From an uncultured Gammaproteobacteria bacterium (GTDB lineage: Bacteria; Pseudomonadota; Gammaproteobacteria; Steroidobacterales; XN24): a stretch of 64,000 nucleotides of DNA. This document shows, piece by piece, positions 53,441-62,442 of the stretch; within the stretch, counting starts at the first letter, position 1, and each line of letters opens with the position of its first letter. A program made the translations under genes and the position numbers. The notes beneath the pieces were generated by a model. That model was given only the letters and a program-made list of their open reading frames with translations, was not told where the DNA came from and did no database searches. The DNA is taken from assembly GCA_947259915.1 (NCBI GenBank), contig CAMYOC010000033.1, positions 29,166 to 93,165 on the forward strand, in the 5' to 3' direction.

Positions 53441-54787
53441 TTAGCCCCCCTCCGTGACGCGCGCCTGCATCGCGTCAGCGTACGCGTTTGCAACTGTTTC
53501 CTCGATCCGATGACGGCCTCCGCTGACCTGCAGCTGACCGCCCACATAGACGGCGCTGAAATCGGCGCTGCTACCGGCGGTCACCAGAGCGTCCAGGGCA
53601 GATTCGACCTCCAGCGCTGCCAGCGGCGAAGCCGTCCCGTCGACCACCACGATGTCGGCAAATGCGCCGGGCCGGATGGCCCCGACCGCTTGCGCGAGCG
53701 CCGCCGCACCGCCCTCTGCCGCCTGCGACCACAGCGGCACGCCGAGACCATCCTCGGTGGCCAGACAGGCCCTGCGCCCGAGCGTCAGCCGCTGTCCATA
53801 CTCCAGCAAGCGCAGTTCCTCTGCCGCGTCGATGCGCACATTGCTGTCCGAGCCGATACCAAAACGCCCGCCCTGTTGCACATACGCCCGGGCCGGGAAA
53901 ATCCCGTCGCCCAGATAAGCCTCGGTCAGCGGACACAACACCGTGGTGACGCCGGCGCCGGTCATCAGCTTCAGCTCCGCCGCGCTGACGTGGGTCCCGT
54001 GGACAAGGCTCCAGTTCGCATCCAGTTGCACCGCATCGGCCAGTAACTCCACCGGCCGGGCACCGGTCGCCGCGAGGCATTCCTCCACTTCCCGCCGCTG
54101 TTCGGCAATATGGATATGCCGGGGGTAACCCGGCGGCAGAAGCCGGTCGGCCGCGGTGATGAGTTCTGCCAGCACTGCCGCGTCCACCGCGCGCAGTGAA
54201 TGGGGCGCGATCCCCAGCGGCACGCCGTGCAGCGACGCCAGCAACTTCAGATAATCTTCAAGCCGCTCATGGATAAACCGCCGCTGATGGGGTTCAGCCG
54301 GGCGGGAGAACCCTCCGCGCTGATACAGCACCGGCAGCAACACCAGGCGGATCCCGGTTTGCCCGGCCGCCTCGATCACGGCCCGAGCCATTTCCGGGCC
54401 GCGGCTGCCATCGGCGCGATGATGCAGATAATGGAATTCAGCCACACTGGTAAAACCAGCACGCAACATATCCGCAAAGGACCTGGCCGCGACCGCCAAC
54501 AGTTGCTCGGGACTCAGCGTGAGGGCGAGCGCGTACATGGCCTGGCGCCAGTTCCAGAAGGAGTCATCGCCCCGCGCCGCCTCCCCTCGCCCCACCAGCG
54601 CGCGCTGGAAGCAATGACTATGGGCGTTGGGCATCCCCGGCAGCGCGAGCCAGCCGTCAAAGCCGGCGCTCGGGTCAGGCTCATCCTCGACCGCGCTGAT
54701 ACGCCCTTCCCCGTCAATGATCAGGCGCTTGTGGCGCTCGATGCCGCCGGGGGCGAGAATGTATTCGAATCGCAGGACTGTGCTCAT
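53441..54787 (-). CDS. hutF: Formimidoylglutamate deiminase
   Basis: Amidohydrolase; LPGMPNAHSHCFQRALVGRGE, FHYLHHRADGS, HIHIAEQRREVEECLAATGARPVELL. Confidence 0.92.
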   Translation of the reverse strand: MSTVLRFEYILAPGGIERHKRLIIDGEGRISAVEDEPDPSAGFDGWLALPGMPNAHSHCFQRALVGRGEAARGDDSFWNWRQAMYALALTLSPEQLLAVAARSFADMLRAGFTSVAEFHYLHHRADGSRGPEMARAVIEAAGQTGIRLVLLPVLYQRGGFSRPAEPHQRRFIHERLEDYLKLLASLHGVPLGIAPHSLRAVDAAVLAELITAADRLLPPGYPRHIHIAEQRREVEECLAATGARPVELLADAVQLDANWSLVHGTHVSAAELKLMTGAGVTTVLCPLTEAYLGDGIFPARAYVQQGGRFGIGSDSNVRIDAAEELRLLEYGQRLTLGRRACLATEDGLGVPLWSQAAEGGAAALAQAVGAIRPGAFADIVVVDGTASPLAALEVESALDALVTAGSSADFSAVYVGGQLQVSGGRHRIEETVANAYADAMQARVTEGG

Positions 54788-54800
54788 CTGACCGCCAGGG

Positions 54801-56069
54801 GTGCCCGTGCACGATATCTTTTTTGACGATCTCCGATTCTATCCGATGACCGGGATGCCGAAGACCGATGAATCGACCACGGTCGCGCGGCCCGCGGATG
54901 GCGCGGGGATGGATGTCGACGCCGTGTCTGGATCACGGGGGCACGGCATGGCCCCGGTGGCCGATTGTTTTGCCGTGACCGATGGCCGGATTTCCGCCGT
55001 CGGCGAACGCGTGCCGGCGCGGCGCACCGTCACGCTGGGCGGACGCGCCGTGCTGCCCGGGTTCGTCGATTGTCACACCCACCTGGTCTACGCCGGCGAG
55101 CGGATGACGGAACACGCGCTGCGTCTTGCCGGCGCCAGCTACGCCGAGATCGCACAGGCTGGCGGCGGCATATTGTCGACAGTGCGCGCGGTCCGCGCAG
55201 CCAGCGAAGCGGAGCTGGTCGACGCGGCCCTGCCGCGCCTGGCCACACTGCTCGCTGAAGGCGTGACACGGATCGAGATCAAGAGCGGTTACGGGCTGGA
55301 GCTGAAGCACGAACTCAAGATGCTGCGCGTCATCCGGCGACTGGATGAGTTATCTCCGGTGCGCGTTCATGCTACATTTCTTGGCGCCCACGCGGTGCCG
55401 GAAGGCGCAGATGCAGACCGTTATCTGAACACGGTGATCGAGCAGATGCTGCCGGCCGTGGTCAGTGAAGGACTGGCCGAAGCCGTGGATATCTTTGTCG
55501 AACATATCGGCTTTTCGCCCGACCATCTGCAACGGCTGGCCGCGGCGACCTCGCATCATGGTCTGAAGCTCCGCGTCCACGCGGAGCAGCTCTCAGCGCT
55601 GGGCGGCTCCGGGCTGGGCGCAAGCCTCGGCGCGGTGTCCTGCGATCATCTCGAATATGCCACGTCTGAGGACATCGCCGCGATGGCCGCCGCCGGCACC
55701 GTCGCCGTGCTGCTGCCCGGCGCCTTCTATTTTCTCGGCGAGACGCGCAAGCCACCGACGCCAGCCTTGCGCGCGGCCGGCGTACCGATGGCCGTCGCCA
55801 GCGACCACAATCCCGGCTCGTCACCGCTGCTCAGCCTGTTGACCGCTGCGCACATGGCGGCCACGCTGTTTGGCATGAGCGCATGCGAATCTGTCATGGG
55901 GATCACCGCCAATGCCGGCCGTGCGCTGGGCCATCCCGGTGCCGGCACCCTGGCACCGGGCAGCGCGGCCGACTTCAGCGTCTGGGATATTCCCGGGCCC
56001 GAGTTTCTTGTCTATCAGCTGGGCGGATTGCGCCCGGAGCAGGTTTACATCGGCGGAGACCACGTATGA
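54801..56069 (+). CDS. hutI: Imidazolonepropionase
   Basis: VLPGFVDCHTHLVYAGERMTEH, EIKSGYGLELKHELKMLRVI, HAEQLSALGGSGL; N-term carries an apparent insertion (TGMPKTDESTTVARPADGAGMDVDAVSGSRGHG). Confidence 0.92.
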   Translation: MPVHDIFFDDLRFYPMTGMPKTDESTTVARPADGAGMDVDAVSGSRGHGMAPVADCFAVTDGRISAVGERVPARRTVTLGGRAVLPGFVDCHTHLVYAGERMTEHALRLAGASYAEIAQAGGGILSTVRAVRAASEAELVDAALPRLATLLAEGVTRIEIKSGYGLELKHELKMLRVIRRLDELSPVRVHATFLGAHAVPEGADADRYLNTVIEQMLPAVVSEGLAEAVDIFVEHIGFSPDHLQRLAAATSHHGLKLRVHAEQLSALGGSGLGASLGAVSCDHLEYATSEDIAAMAAAGTVAVLLPGAFYFLGETRKPPTPALRAAGVPMAVASDHNPGSSPLLSLLTAAHMAATLFGMSACESVMGITANAGRALGHPGAGTLAPGSAADFSVWDIPGPEFLVYQLGGLRPEQVYIGGDHV

Positions 56070-57601
56070 CCGAGCTGACTATTTCCGGCCGGGATCTTCG
56101 GCTCTCGGATCTGCTGGGCTACGAACAACAGCGACCACGGCTGATGTTGTCGGATGATGCGCGACAGCGCATGGAGGTCAGCGTGGCGGCGGTGCAACGT
56201 GCGGTCAAGGCGGACCATCCGCGCTATGGGATCAACACCGGATTCGGCGCCTTTGCCAACAAACAGATTTCTTCGTCCCAGGTGGAAGAGCTGCAATACA
56301 ACCTGGTCCGCAGCCATGCCGCGGGCGTGGGCGAGCCGCTGGCCGCCCCGCTGGTCCGTCGTCTGATGCTGCTCAAGGCCAACAACCTGGCGGCCGGTCA
56401 TTCCGGCATCCGTCCACAGGTGGTAGAGACCCTGCTGGCGTTGCTCAACGAGGACGTGCTGCCCATCATCCCGGCCCGTGGCTCGGTCGGCGCATCCGGG
56501 GACCTGGCACCGCTGGCGCATCTGGCGCTGGCGTTGATCGGCGAAGGCGAGGCGCATCTCGGTGAACGTGTGCTGATCGGTCATGACGTGTTGACCAAGG
56601 CAAATTGCGAGCCCGTCACGCTGGCGGCCAAAGAAGGGCTGGCCCTGCTCAACGGCACCCAGGCCAGCGCGGCTCTGGCGGCCACTGGTCTCGAGCAGGC
56701 GGACCGCCTGCTGGCGACATCGATCCTTGGCGGCGCGCTGACGGTGGACGCGCTGGCGGGGAGCTTCGCGCCCTTCGACAAACGCATCCATAAAGCCCGC
56801 GGCCTGATCGGCCAGCAACGCGTCGCCACCCTGTTCCGACACCTGCTCACGGAGAGCGACATCCATGCGGGTCATGCTGATTGCGACCGTGTCCAGGACC
56901 CCTACTCGGTGCGCTGTATGCCGCAGGTGCTGGGCGCCGTCTGGGATACCTTGCGCCATGCCGCCCAGGTCCTCGCCGCGGAGTGCAATGGCGTCTCGGA
57001 CAACCCGCTGATCTTCGGCGACGATGTGATCTCGGGCGGCAATTTCCACGCCGCGCCGCTGGCCTTTATCTGCGACTTCGCCGCCATCGCGGTCGCGGAG
57101 ATCGGCAACATGTCGGAGCGACGCACCGATCTGCTGGTGCGCCGGATCAACCCGGGTCTGACCATGTTCCTGACCGATGAACCCGGACTGGAGTCGGGCA
57201 TGATGATCGCTCACGTCACCGCGGCGGCCCTGTGCTCGGAGAACCGGACGCTGGCTCACCCGGCGTCGGTCGACAACATCCCGACCTCGGCAGGTCAGGA
57301 AGATCACGTCAGCATGGCGCCGTGGGCGGGCTTCAAGCTGCTGGATATGTGCGCCAATACGGCGCGCATCCTCGCTATCGAATTGCTGGCCGGGGCGCTG
57401 GCGCTGGACGAACAGGCCCCCGCAAATACGACGCCGGAGCTGCAGCAGCTGTATCACCAGATCCGCGACCGGGTGCCGCGGGTCAGGGGTGATCACCGAC
57501 TCGATGGTGAGATCGCGGCAATCACCCGCTGGGTCGACAATGGAAACCCGTTCGCTCTGTTGCCCGACGGCGCCACCGGGATCCTTGATGGACTCGAGTG
57601 A
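56066..57601 (+). CDS. hutH: Histidine ammonia-lyase
   Basis: RYGINTGFGAFA, GSVGASGDLAPLAHL MIO triad; ATGA overlap with hutI. Confidence 0.96.
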   Translation: MTELTISGRDLRLSDLLGYEQQRPRLMLSDDARQRMEVSVAAVQRAVKADHPRYGINTGFGAFANKQISSSQVEELQYNLVRSHAAGVGEPLAAPLVRRLMLLKANNLAAGHSGIRPQVVETLLALLNEDVLPIIPARGSVGASGDLAPLAHLALALIGEGEAHLGERVLIGHDVLTKANCEPVTLAAKEGLALLNGTQASAALAATGLEQADRLLATSILGGALTVDALAGSFAPFDKRIHKARGLIGQQRVATLFRHLLTESDIHAGHADCDRVQDPYSVRCMPQVLGAVWDTLRHAAQVLAAECNGVSDNPLIFGDDVISGGNFHAAPLAFICDFAAIAVAEIGNMSERRTDLLVRRINPGLTMFLTDEPGLESGMMIAHVTAAALCSENRTLAHPASVDNIPTSAGQEDHVSMAPWAGFKLLDMCANTARILAIELLAGALALDEQAPANTTPELQQLYHQIRDRVPRVRGDHRLDGEIAAITRWVDNGNPFALLPDGATGILDGLE

Positions 57602-59171
57602 CAACGCCCTACCGGCCGATGATTCTCGCCGGCGCATCCCGGAGGCGCTGTTATACGCGGCGGCCTATCCCCATCCAGCCGCGGATATCCGCCTGATCGA
57701 GACCCATATCTCCTGGGTACTGCTGGCCGGAGACTTCGCCTATAAACTGAAAAAACCCGTGGATCTGGGGTTCCTGGACTTCTCCCGGCTGGCGCGGCGC
57801 AAACACTTTTGCGAGGAGGAACTGAGGCTCAATCGGCGTCTCGCTCCCAGTCTCTATCTGGACGTGGTGACGTTGCGGGAGACCGCTCACGGACTCCGCT
57901 TTGGGGATTCCGGCGAGGTCGTCGAATATGCGGTGCGCATGCGGCGTTTCCCGCAGGAGGCCCAGCTGGACCGACAACTCGACCAGGACGGGCTGGTCGA
58001 AAACGACATGGACCCGATCGCCGATCTGATCGGTGGGTTTCACCGCGTTGCCGCGGTCGCGCCGGCGGCCGCGCCCTGGGGCACGCCGATGGCGGTCGCG
58101 GCTCCCGCGCTGGAGAACTTTGCTCAGCTACAAGACTCTTTCGACGACCCGGTCGTCACCATGCTGCGACACTGGACCGAGCAGAACTACCCGCGTCTGG
58201 CTCTGAGGTTCGCCTTCCGTCGCGCTACCGGTTGCGTGCGCGAGTGTCATGGAGATCTGCATCTGCGCAACATGGCGCGGATTGACCGCCAGTACCTCGC
58301 CTTCGACGGTATCGAGTTCGAGCCGGCGCTCCGCTGGATCGACATCATCTCCGACGCCGCGTTCCTGTTTATGGACCTGCAGTCCCGCGACCACCCGCGA
58401 CTGGCGTGGCGATTCCTCAACCGCTGGCTGATGGTCACCGGGGACTATGCCGGTCTGGATCTGCTGGACTGGTACGTGGTCTATCGTCACATGGTGCGGG
58501 CCAAGGTCGACGGCATCCGTCTGGGCCAGACCGGCCTCGCGGAGGAGGAAGCCGGACATCTGCGTCGGCGTATCCATCACCATCTGGCGCTGGCCCATGC
58601 CGTCACCATGCCACGCACACCGGCACTCATCATGACCTGGGGTCTGTCCGGGTCGGGCAAGAGCTGGCTGGCCCGGCATCTGGCCCCGGTGCTGCCCGGG
58701 GTGATCGTCCAATCCGACGTCGAGCGCAAGCGGATGTTTGGTGCGGGTCGTAAAGACGCGGCAACGGACCAGGGCATCTACAGCAGCAAGGCCAGCGATC
58801 TCACCTATCGGCGTCTGCGCGAACTGGCGCGCAAGGTGCTCACCAGCGGTCACCATGTCATCGTGGACGCCAGCTTTCTTGATCCCGCGCGCCGGGTTCC
58901 GTTTGTCGAGCTGGCCAAGCATCTTCGCGTACCCCATCTCTTTCTCCGCTGTGAGGCGGATCCGGCAACCCTTCAGGACCGGGTCCTGGCTCGGGCCCGT
59001 GAGGGTGACGATCCCTCCGATGCCGGACCCGCGGTGCTCGCCGCACAGCAGCAGCGCTTCGGCGACCTTGCACCTGACGCAAACGCGGTCACGATCCGAA
59101 CCGACTACAAGGTGGACATCGACCGCCTCGGCGACGAGATTCGCCAGCGACTGGCCAGAGCCGGACCATGA
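57588..59171 (+). CDS. Fusion of aminoglycoside-phosphotransferase-like domain and P-loop AAA kinase-like domain (COG2187/COG0645 type)
   Basis: ETHISWVLLAGDFAYKLKKPVDLGFLDFS; CHGDLHLRNMARI; LIMTWGLSGSGKSWLARHLAPVL P-loop. Confidence 0.88.
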   Translation: MDSSDNALPADDSRRRIPEALLYAAAYPHPAADIRLIETHISWVLLAGDFAYKLKKPVDLGFLDFSRLARRKHFCEEELRLNRRLAPSLYLDVVTLRETAHGLRFGDSGEVVEYAVRMRRFPQEAQLDRQLDQDGLVENDMDPIADLIGGFHRVAAVAPAAAPWGTPMAVAAPALENFAQLQDSFDDPVVTMLRHWTEQNYPRLALRFAFRRATGCVRECHGDLHLRNMARIDRQYLAFDGIEFEPALRWIDIISDAAFLFMDLQSRDHPRLAWRFLNRWLMVTGDYAGLDLLDWYVVYRHMVRAKVDGIRLGQTGLAEEEAGHLRRRIHHHLALAHAVTMPRTPALIMTWGLSGSGKSWLARHLAPVLPGVIVQSDVERKRMFGAGRKDAATDQGIYSSKASDLTYRRLRELARKVLTSGHHVIVDASFLDPARRVPFVELAKHLRVPHLFLRCEADPATLQDRVLARAREGDDPSDAGPAVLAAQQQRFGDLAPDANAVTIRTDYKVDIDRLGDEIRQRLARAGP

Positions 59172-59371
59172 GCCTGTCGCAGCTCGCGCCGGTGGTGTTG
59201 GGTACCGGTCTGCTGCTGGCCTGGCTGTCGCGCTGGATCGATGTGGAATACCGCAGCAGTGTTTATCTGCCGATAGCTGACGACGCCCGCTACCGGGTTT
59301 TTGTCGCGCCGCCGGGCTTGCTGGCGCGTCCGGACAACGCGGCCGCGCGGACGGCGATCACCGACTGGTAA
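59168..59371 (+). CDS. Small hypothetical protein, possible N-terminal TM helix
   Basis: 67 aa; LAPVVLGTGLLLAWLSRWIDVEYRSSVYLP; ATGA overlap with upstream gene suggests translation. Confidence 0.4.
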   Translation: MSLSQLAPVVLGTGLLLAWLSRWIDVEYRSSVYLPIADDARYRVFVAPPGLLARPDNAAARTAITDW

Positions 59372-59513
59372 GACTGTCGGGCCGGCTTTACATAAGCTGT
59401 CTATTCGCCTGGGACGACGCCTTTGGCTACACTCCGAGGCGAGGGGGGAGTCCCGTGGACATCGGTCACGGGAGCTTTCCTTTTGAGCGGAAAACTCTCG
59501 GGATAATAAGAAT

Positions 59514-60224
59514 ATGTCCATCTTTGTTGACAAGGACGATCAATTTCACCACGCGCACGGTCAGCACTTTGCGGTGTCGTGTCCCTCCTGCTCCGTGCTA
59601 TCTCATATTTCGCCGGTTTCCTGGCCTCGCTTTGCCGAACTCGAACGTTTCAAACCTAGCGAAGTCGGCTTGGTGTTCCGCTGTGACGCCTGCGGTGAAC
59701 CGGTATTCCTCAAATACCCGGTCAAGGCCTATCTCGAAGACCGCGTCGAATTGTCGACCAACTATCAGGAGATCGAGCGACCGCGGGAGCGCTTCGACTT
59801 CACCTATCTCCCGGAAGACAGCGAGATCCTGTTCCGTGAGGCGCTGAACTGCTATTCGGCGAACTGCATGAATGCTTTTTCCAGCATGTGCCGCCGCACC
59901 GTACGTCACGTCTTCAGCGATCTCGGCGAGAGCGGGAAGATGCGGATCTACGAGCAGTGCAACGACATCCGCGACATGGCGGAAGTCGACGAGGATACAT
60001 TCGACCTGGTCCGCCAGATCCTGTTCGACAGCGACGACCAGCTCGACACCCTGCCGATGCTGAACGGCTCCCAGGCCGGCGTGCTGATGGAGTTTATGCG
60101 CGACATCCTTTATCAATCCTATGTGCGCAAGGGTAAGTTGCAGCAGGCGATGATGATGCGTCGTTATCTGACCGAGGATGCCGGCGCCGAGGCGCTCCCG
60201 GAAGGCAACCGCTCCACGGCCTGA
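59514..60224 (+). CDS. DUF4145-like protein
   Basis: CPSCSVLSHIS ... FRCDACGEPVFLKYP zinc-ribbon-like pair; EALNCYSANCMNAFSSMCRRTVRHVFSDLG. Confidence 0.68.
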   Translation: MSIFVDKDDQFHHAHGQHFAVSCPSCSVLSHISPVSWPRFAELERFKPSEVGLVFRCDACGEPVFLKYPVKAYLEDRVELSTNYQEIERPRERFDFTYLPEDSEILFREALNCYSANCMNAFSSMCRRTVRHVFSDLGESGKMRIYEQCNDIRDMAEVDEDTFDLVRQILFDSDDQLDTLPMLNGSQAGVLMEFMRDILYQSYVRKGKLQQAMMMRRYLTEDAGAEALPEGNRSTA

Positions 60225-60305
60225 ATCCGCGTTGGCCACTGACGCATCCGCCCGATCGGGCGAAGTCTCAGGTCCGCCCGCGTCGTCAGCCTGCTGCGGG
60301 TCTCA

Positions 60306-60830
60306 TCAAAAACCGATTTGACGCGGATCCTGATCGAGCAGAGCCGCCATCACCGAGCGACGATTCTCAGCCACGAATTGCAGCGTGCGCAGGATCGGGT
60401 ATTGCTGAGGAACGGCGCCGCTGGCATCCGCAACCTCGCCCACCGAGGCGATAATCTCGGCGAGAAAATCCGGCAAGGTCAGCACCTCTCCGCCACCGAG
60501 CGTAGGGTGGTTGAGACGACTGCCAAGACCGATTAACGCAACCTGCCGGATCGGCGCAGCTGGCTCGAAATTCCCGAGCAGCCCCGGGATGAAGCGCTGG
60601 CCCGCATCGAAGCGGTCGCGGTAGCGTTTTTCCCGCTTCTCCCAGCTGTGCGCATCCATCGACGGCTCCACCTGGACCACGCGGCGCTGGTCCAGATGAA
60701 CCGCAAGGATAGTCAGCTCGGTGTCAAACCCGCCGCCGGGCTTGGGGCCGACGGGGACGTTTCTGCGCACGAAATACCCGCTGTATTCGTACCATTCCGC
60801 CGCCAGCTGCTCGAGGTAGTTGGCTGTCAT
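60306..60830 (-). CDS. Conserved hypothetical protein, possibly a divergent restriction-endonuclease-like fold
   Basis: 174 aa; FVRRNVPVGPKPGGGFDTELTILAVHLDQRRVVQVEPSMDAHSWEKREKR. Confidence 0.55.
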   Translation of the reverse strand: MTANYLEQLAAEWYEYSGYFVRRNVPVGPKPGGGFDTELTILAVHLDQRRVVQVEPSMDAHSWEKREKRYRDRFDAGQRFIPGLLGNFEPAAPIRQVALIGLGSRLNHPTLGGGEVLTLPDFLAEIIASVGEVADASGAVPQQYPILRTLQFVAENRRSVMAALLDQDPRQIGF

Positions 60831-60924
60831 GTCACGCTCTCCGGCCGGGCCGCGCCCGGCGCCCTGTCTTCACCAGTGTAGCTGCCGCACCATGTTTGCC
60901 GGGTCAGGCACGCAGACAAATCGC

Positions 60925-62265
60925 CTAGCCAGACTCGATCCGGTCGAAGGCGTCGCGGGTCAGATTGCGCACACCGGCGGTGGTGACGACCACATTGTCC
61001 TCGATCCTCACACCGCCGCAGGGGGCGATTTCCGCCACCCGATCCCAGTTCACGCTGCGCCCCTCGATACGTTCTCGCAGCGGCGCCAGCAGCTGCTCGA
61101 TCACATAGATACCCGGCTCGATCGTAAACACGTTGCCCGGCTCGACCGTGCGCAGATTGCGCAGGAACGGGTGATCCGCAGGTTGCGGGATCAGCGTGCC
61201 GGCCGGATCAGCCAGCTTGCCGCCCCGGTCGTGGACCTGGAGACCGAGATGATGTCCGAGACCATGGGGGAAGAACGCAGACGTCACGCCGCTTGCGACC
61301 ATGCTCTCCGCGCTCATCTCGACCAATCCGAGCTGCGACAGGATGTCGGCGATGTCGTCATGGGCCTGCAGATGCAGATCCAGATAGGCCTGCCCCGGAT
61401 GGATGCCGGCGATCAAGTCACGCTGCGCAAGGTCCAGCGCCGACACCAGATCGGCAAACAAGCCGTCGCCAGCAGGCCAGGTCCGGGTGATATCCGCGGC
61501 ATAACCGTTGCAGCCAGCCCCGGCATCGATCAGGAACGAGTGCGCAGCCGGCGGCGGACGATGATCGAAGATATCGTAATGCAGCGTGGCGCCATGTTCG
61601 TTGACGGCGACGATGTTGTTGTATGGCAGCTGCTGCTCGTTCTGGCCTGCCGCCCGCTGGTAGGCCAGGTGGATTTCAAACTCGGAGCCACCGGCGCGCC
61701 AGGTGTCCCGGGCCGCGAGATGCGCACCGGCGGCGATCGAACTGGCGTTCTCGAGACAGGCGATCTCGTACTCAGTCTTATGCACCCGATGATAATCCAG
61801 CCATGCTGTCAGCGCGGGCGGATTGATCTGTTCGGCGCCAACCCCGGCAGGCGGTTCGCTGAACTCCCCGAGCCACGCCATCTCCGCGCGCTCCGGCGGC
61901 AAGGCGGAGATCGCGGCCTCGGCAGAAGCAACACATTCGATGTCGAAATGGGCGGTCCAAAACCCGCTCGGCGGCGCCGGCACTACATGCCAGTAATCGC
62001 GAGGCTGGTGGCAGATGAGCCGCGGTCGTTGGCCCGGGCGGATGACGAGAAAGGAATGGGTGTGCTCACCGGCGGGGACCCATTGTCGATAGCGGGGATT
62101 GATCCGGAACGGCACGGTCTGATCATCTTCGAAGCGATACGCAGGCGCGCCTGACGCGATGATGGCACCCTCATGAGCAGAGGTTTCCATGGCCTGGGCG
62201 TAGTCCCGTCGCAGGCGCTGCAAATGCCTGTCGAACAAGACGCCGATATCGGCCGCTGCATCCAT
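60925..62265 (-). CDS. pepQ: Xaa-Pro dipeptidase (PepQ-like, M24B)
   Basis: FLIDAGAGCNGYAADITRTWP; FPHGLGHHLGLQVHDRGG; FTIEPGIYV; VRIEDNVVVT; start MDAAADIGVLF at 62265. Confidence 0.9.
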   Translation of the reverse strand: MDAAADIGVLFDRHLQRLRRDYAQAMETSAHEGAIIASGAPAYRFEDDQTVPFRINPRYRQWVPAGEHTHSFLVIRPGQRPRLICHQPRDYWHVVPAPPSGFWTAHFDIECVASAEAAISALPPERAEMAWLGEFSEPPAGVGAEQINPPALTAWLDYHRVHKTEYEIACLENASSIAAGAHLAARDTWRAGGSEFEIHLAYQRAAGQNEQQLPYNNIVAVNEHGATLHYDIFDHRPPPAAHSFLIDAGAGCNGYAADITRTWPAGDGLFADLVSALDLAQRDLIAGIHPGQAYLDLHLQAHDDIADILSQLGLVEMSAESMVASGVTSAFFPHGLGHHLGLQVHDRGGKLADPAGTLIPQPADHPFLRNLRTVEPGNVFTIEPGIYVIEQLLAPLRERIEGRSVNWDRVAEIAPCGGVRIEDNVVVTTAGVRNLTRDAFDRIESG

Positions 62266-62380
62266 GTCCCCGCCCCCGTCGAAAGCCGCCCCCCGGCGTC
62301 GCCTTTGAGCATAGCACGCACGGTGCGGGGCCCCGTCGTCGGCCGCCACCTGCGGTGCTGAGTCAGCGACGGATAGCGAC

Positions 62381-62408
62381 AAAAAAAGCGCGCCCAAACG
62401 GGCGCGCT
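62381..62408 (-). terminator. Intrinsic terminator downstream of the secreted hypothetical gene
   Basis: GCGCGCCC-GTTT-GGGCGCGC hairpin followed on the minus strand by TTTTTTT. Confidence 0.92.
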
Positions 62409-62442
62409 TCCATTACAGCGATATGCCGATCGCTGCGGTCCG

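Noticed and set aside
56045-57637. 530-aa antisense ORF opposite hutH
   Set aside because: Shadow of the conserved hutH codons.
59401-59485. Possible c-di-GMP (GEMM) riboswitch resemblance (TGGGACGACGCC)
   Set aside because: Only a short partial match; the other conserved GEMM segments are absent, so I keep only the generic structured-leader note.
60249-60262. Perfect palindrome CGCCCGATCGGGCG between convergent genes
   Set aside because: Short, GC-rich, no U tract on either side; likely by chance or at most a weak bidirectional terminator.
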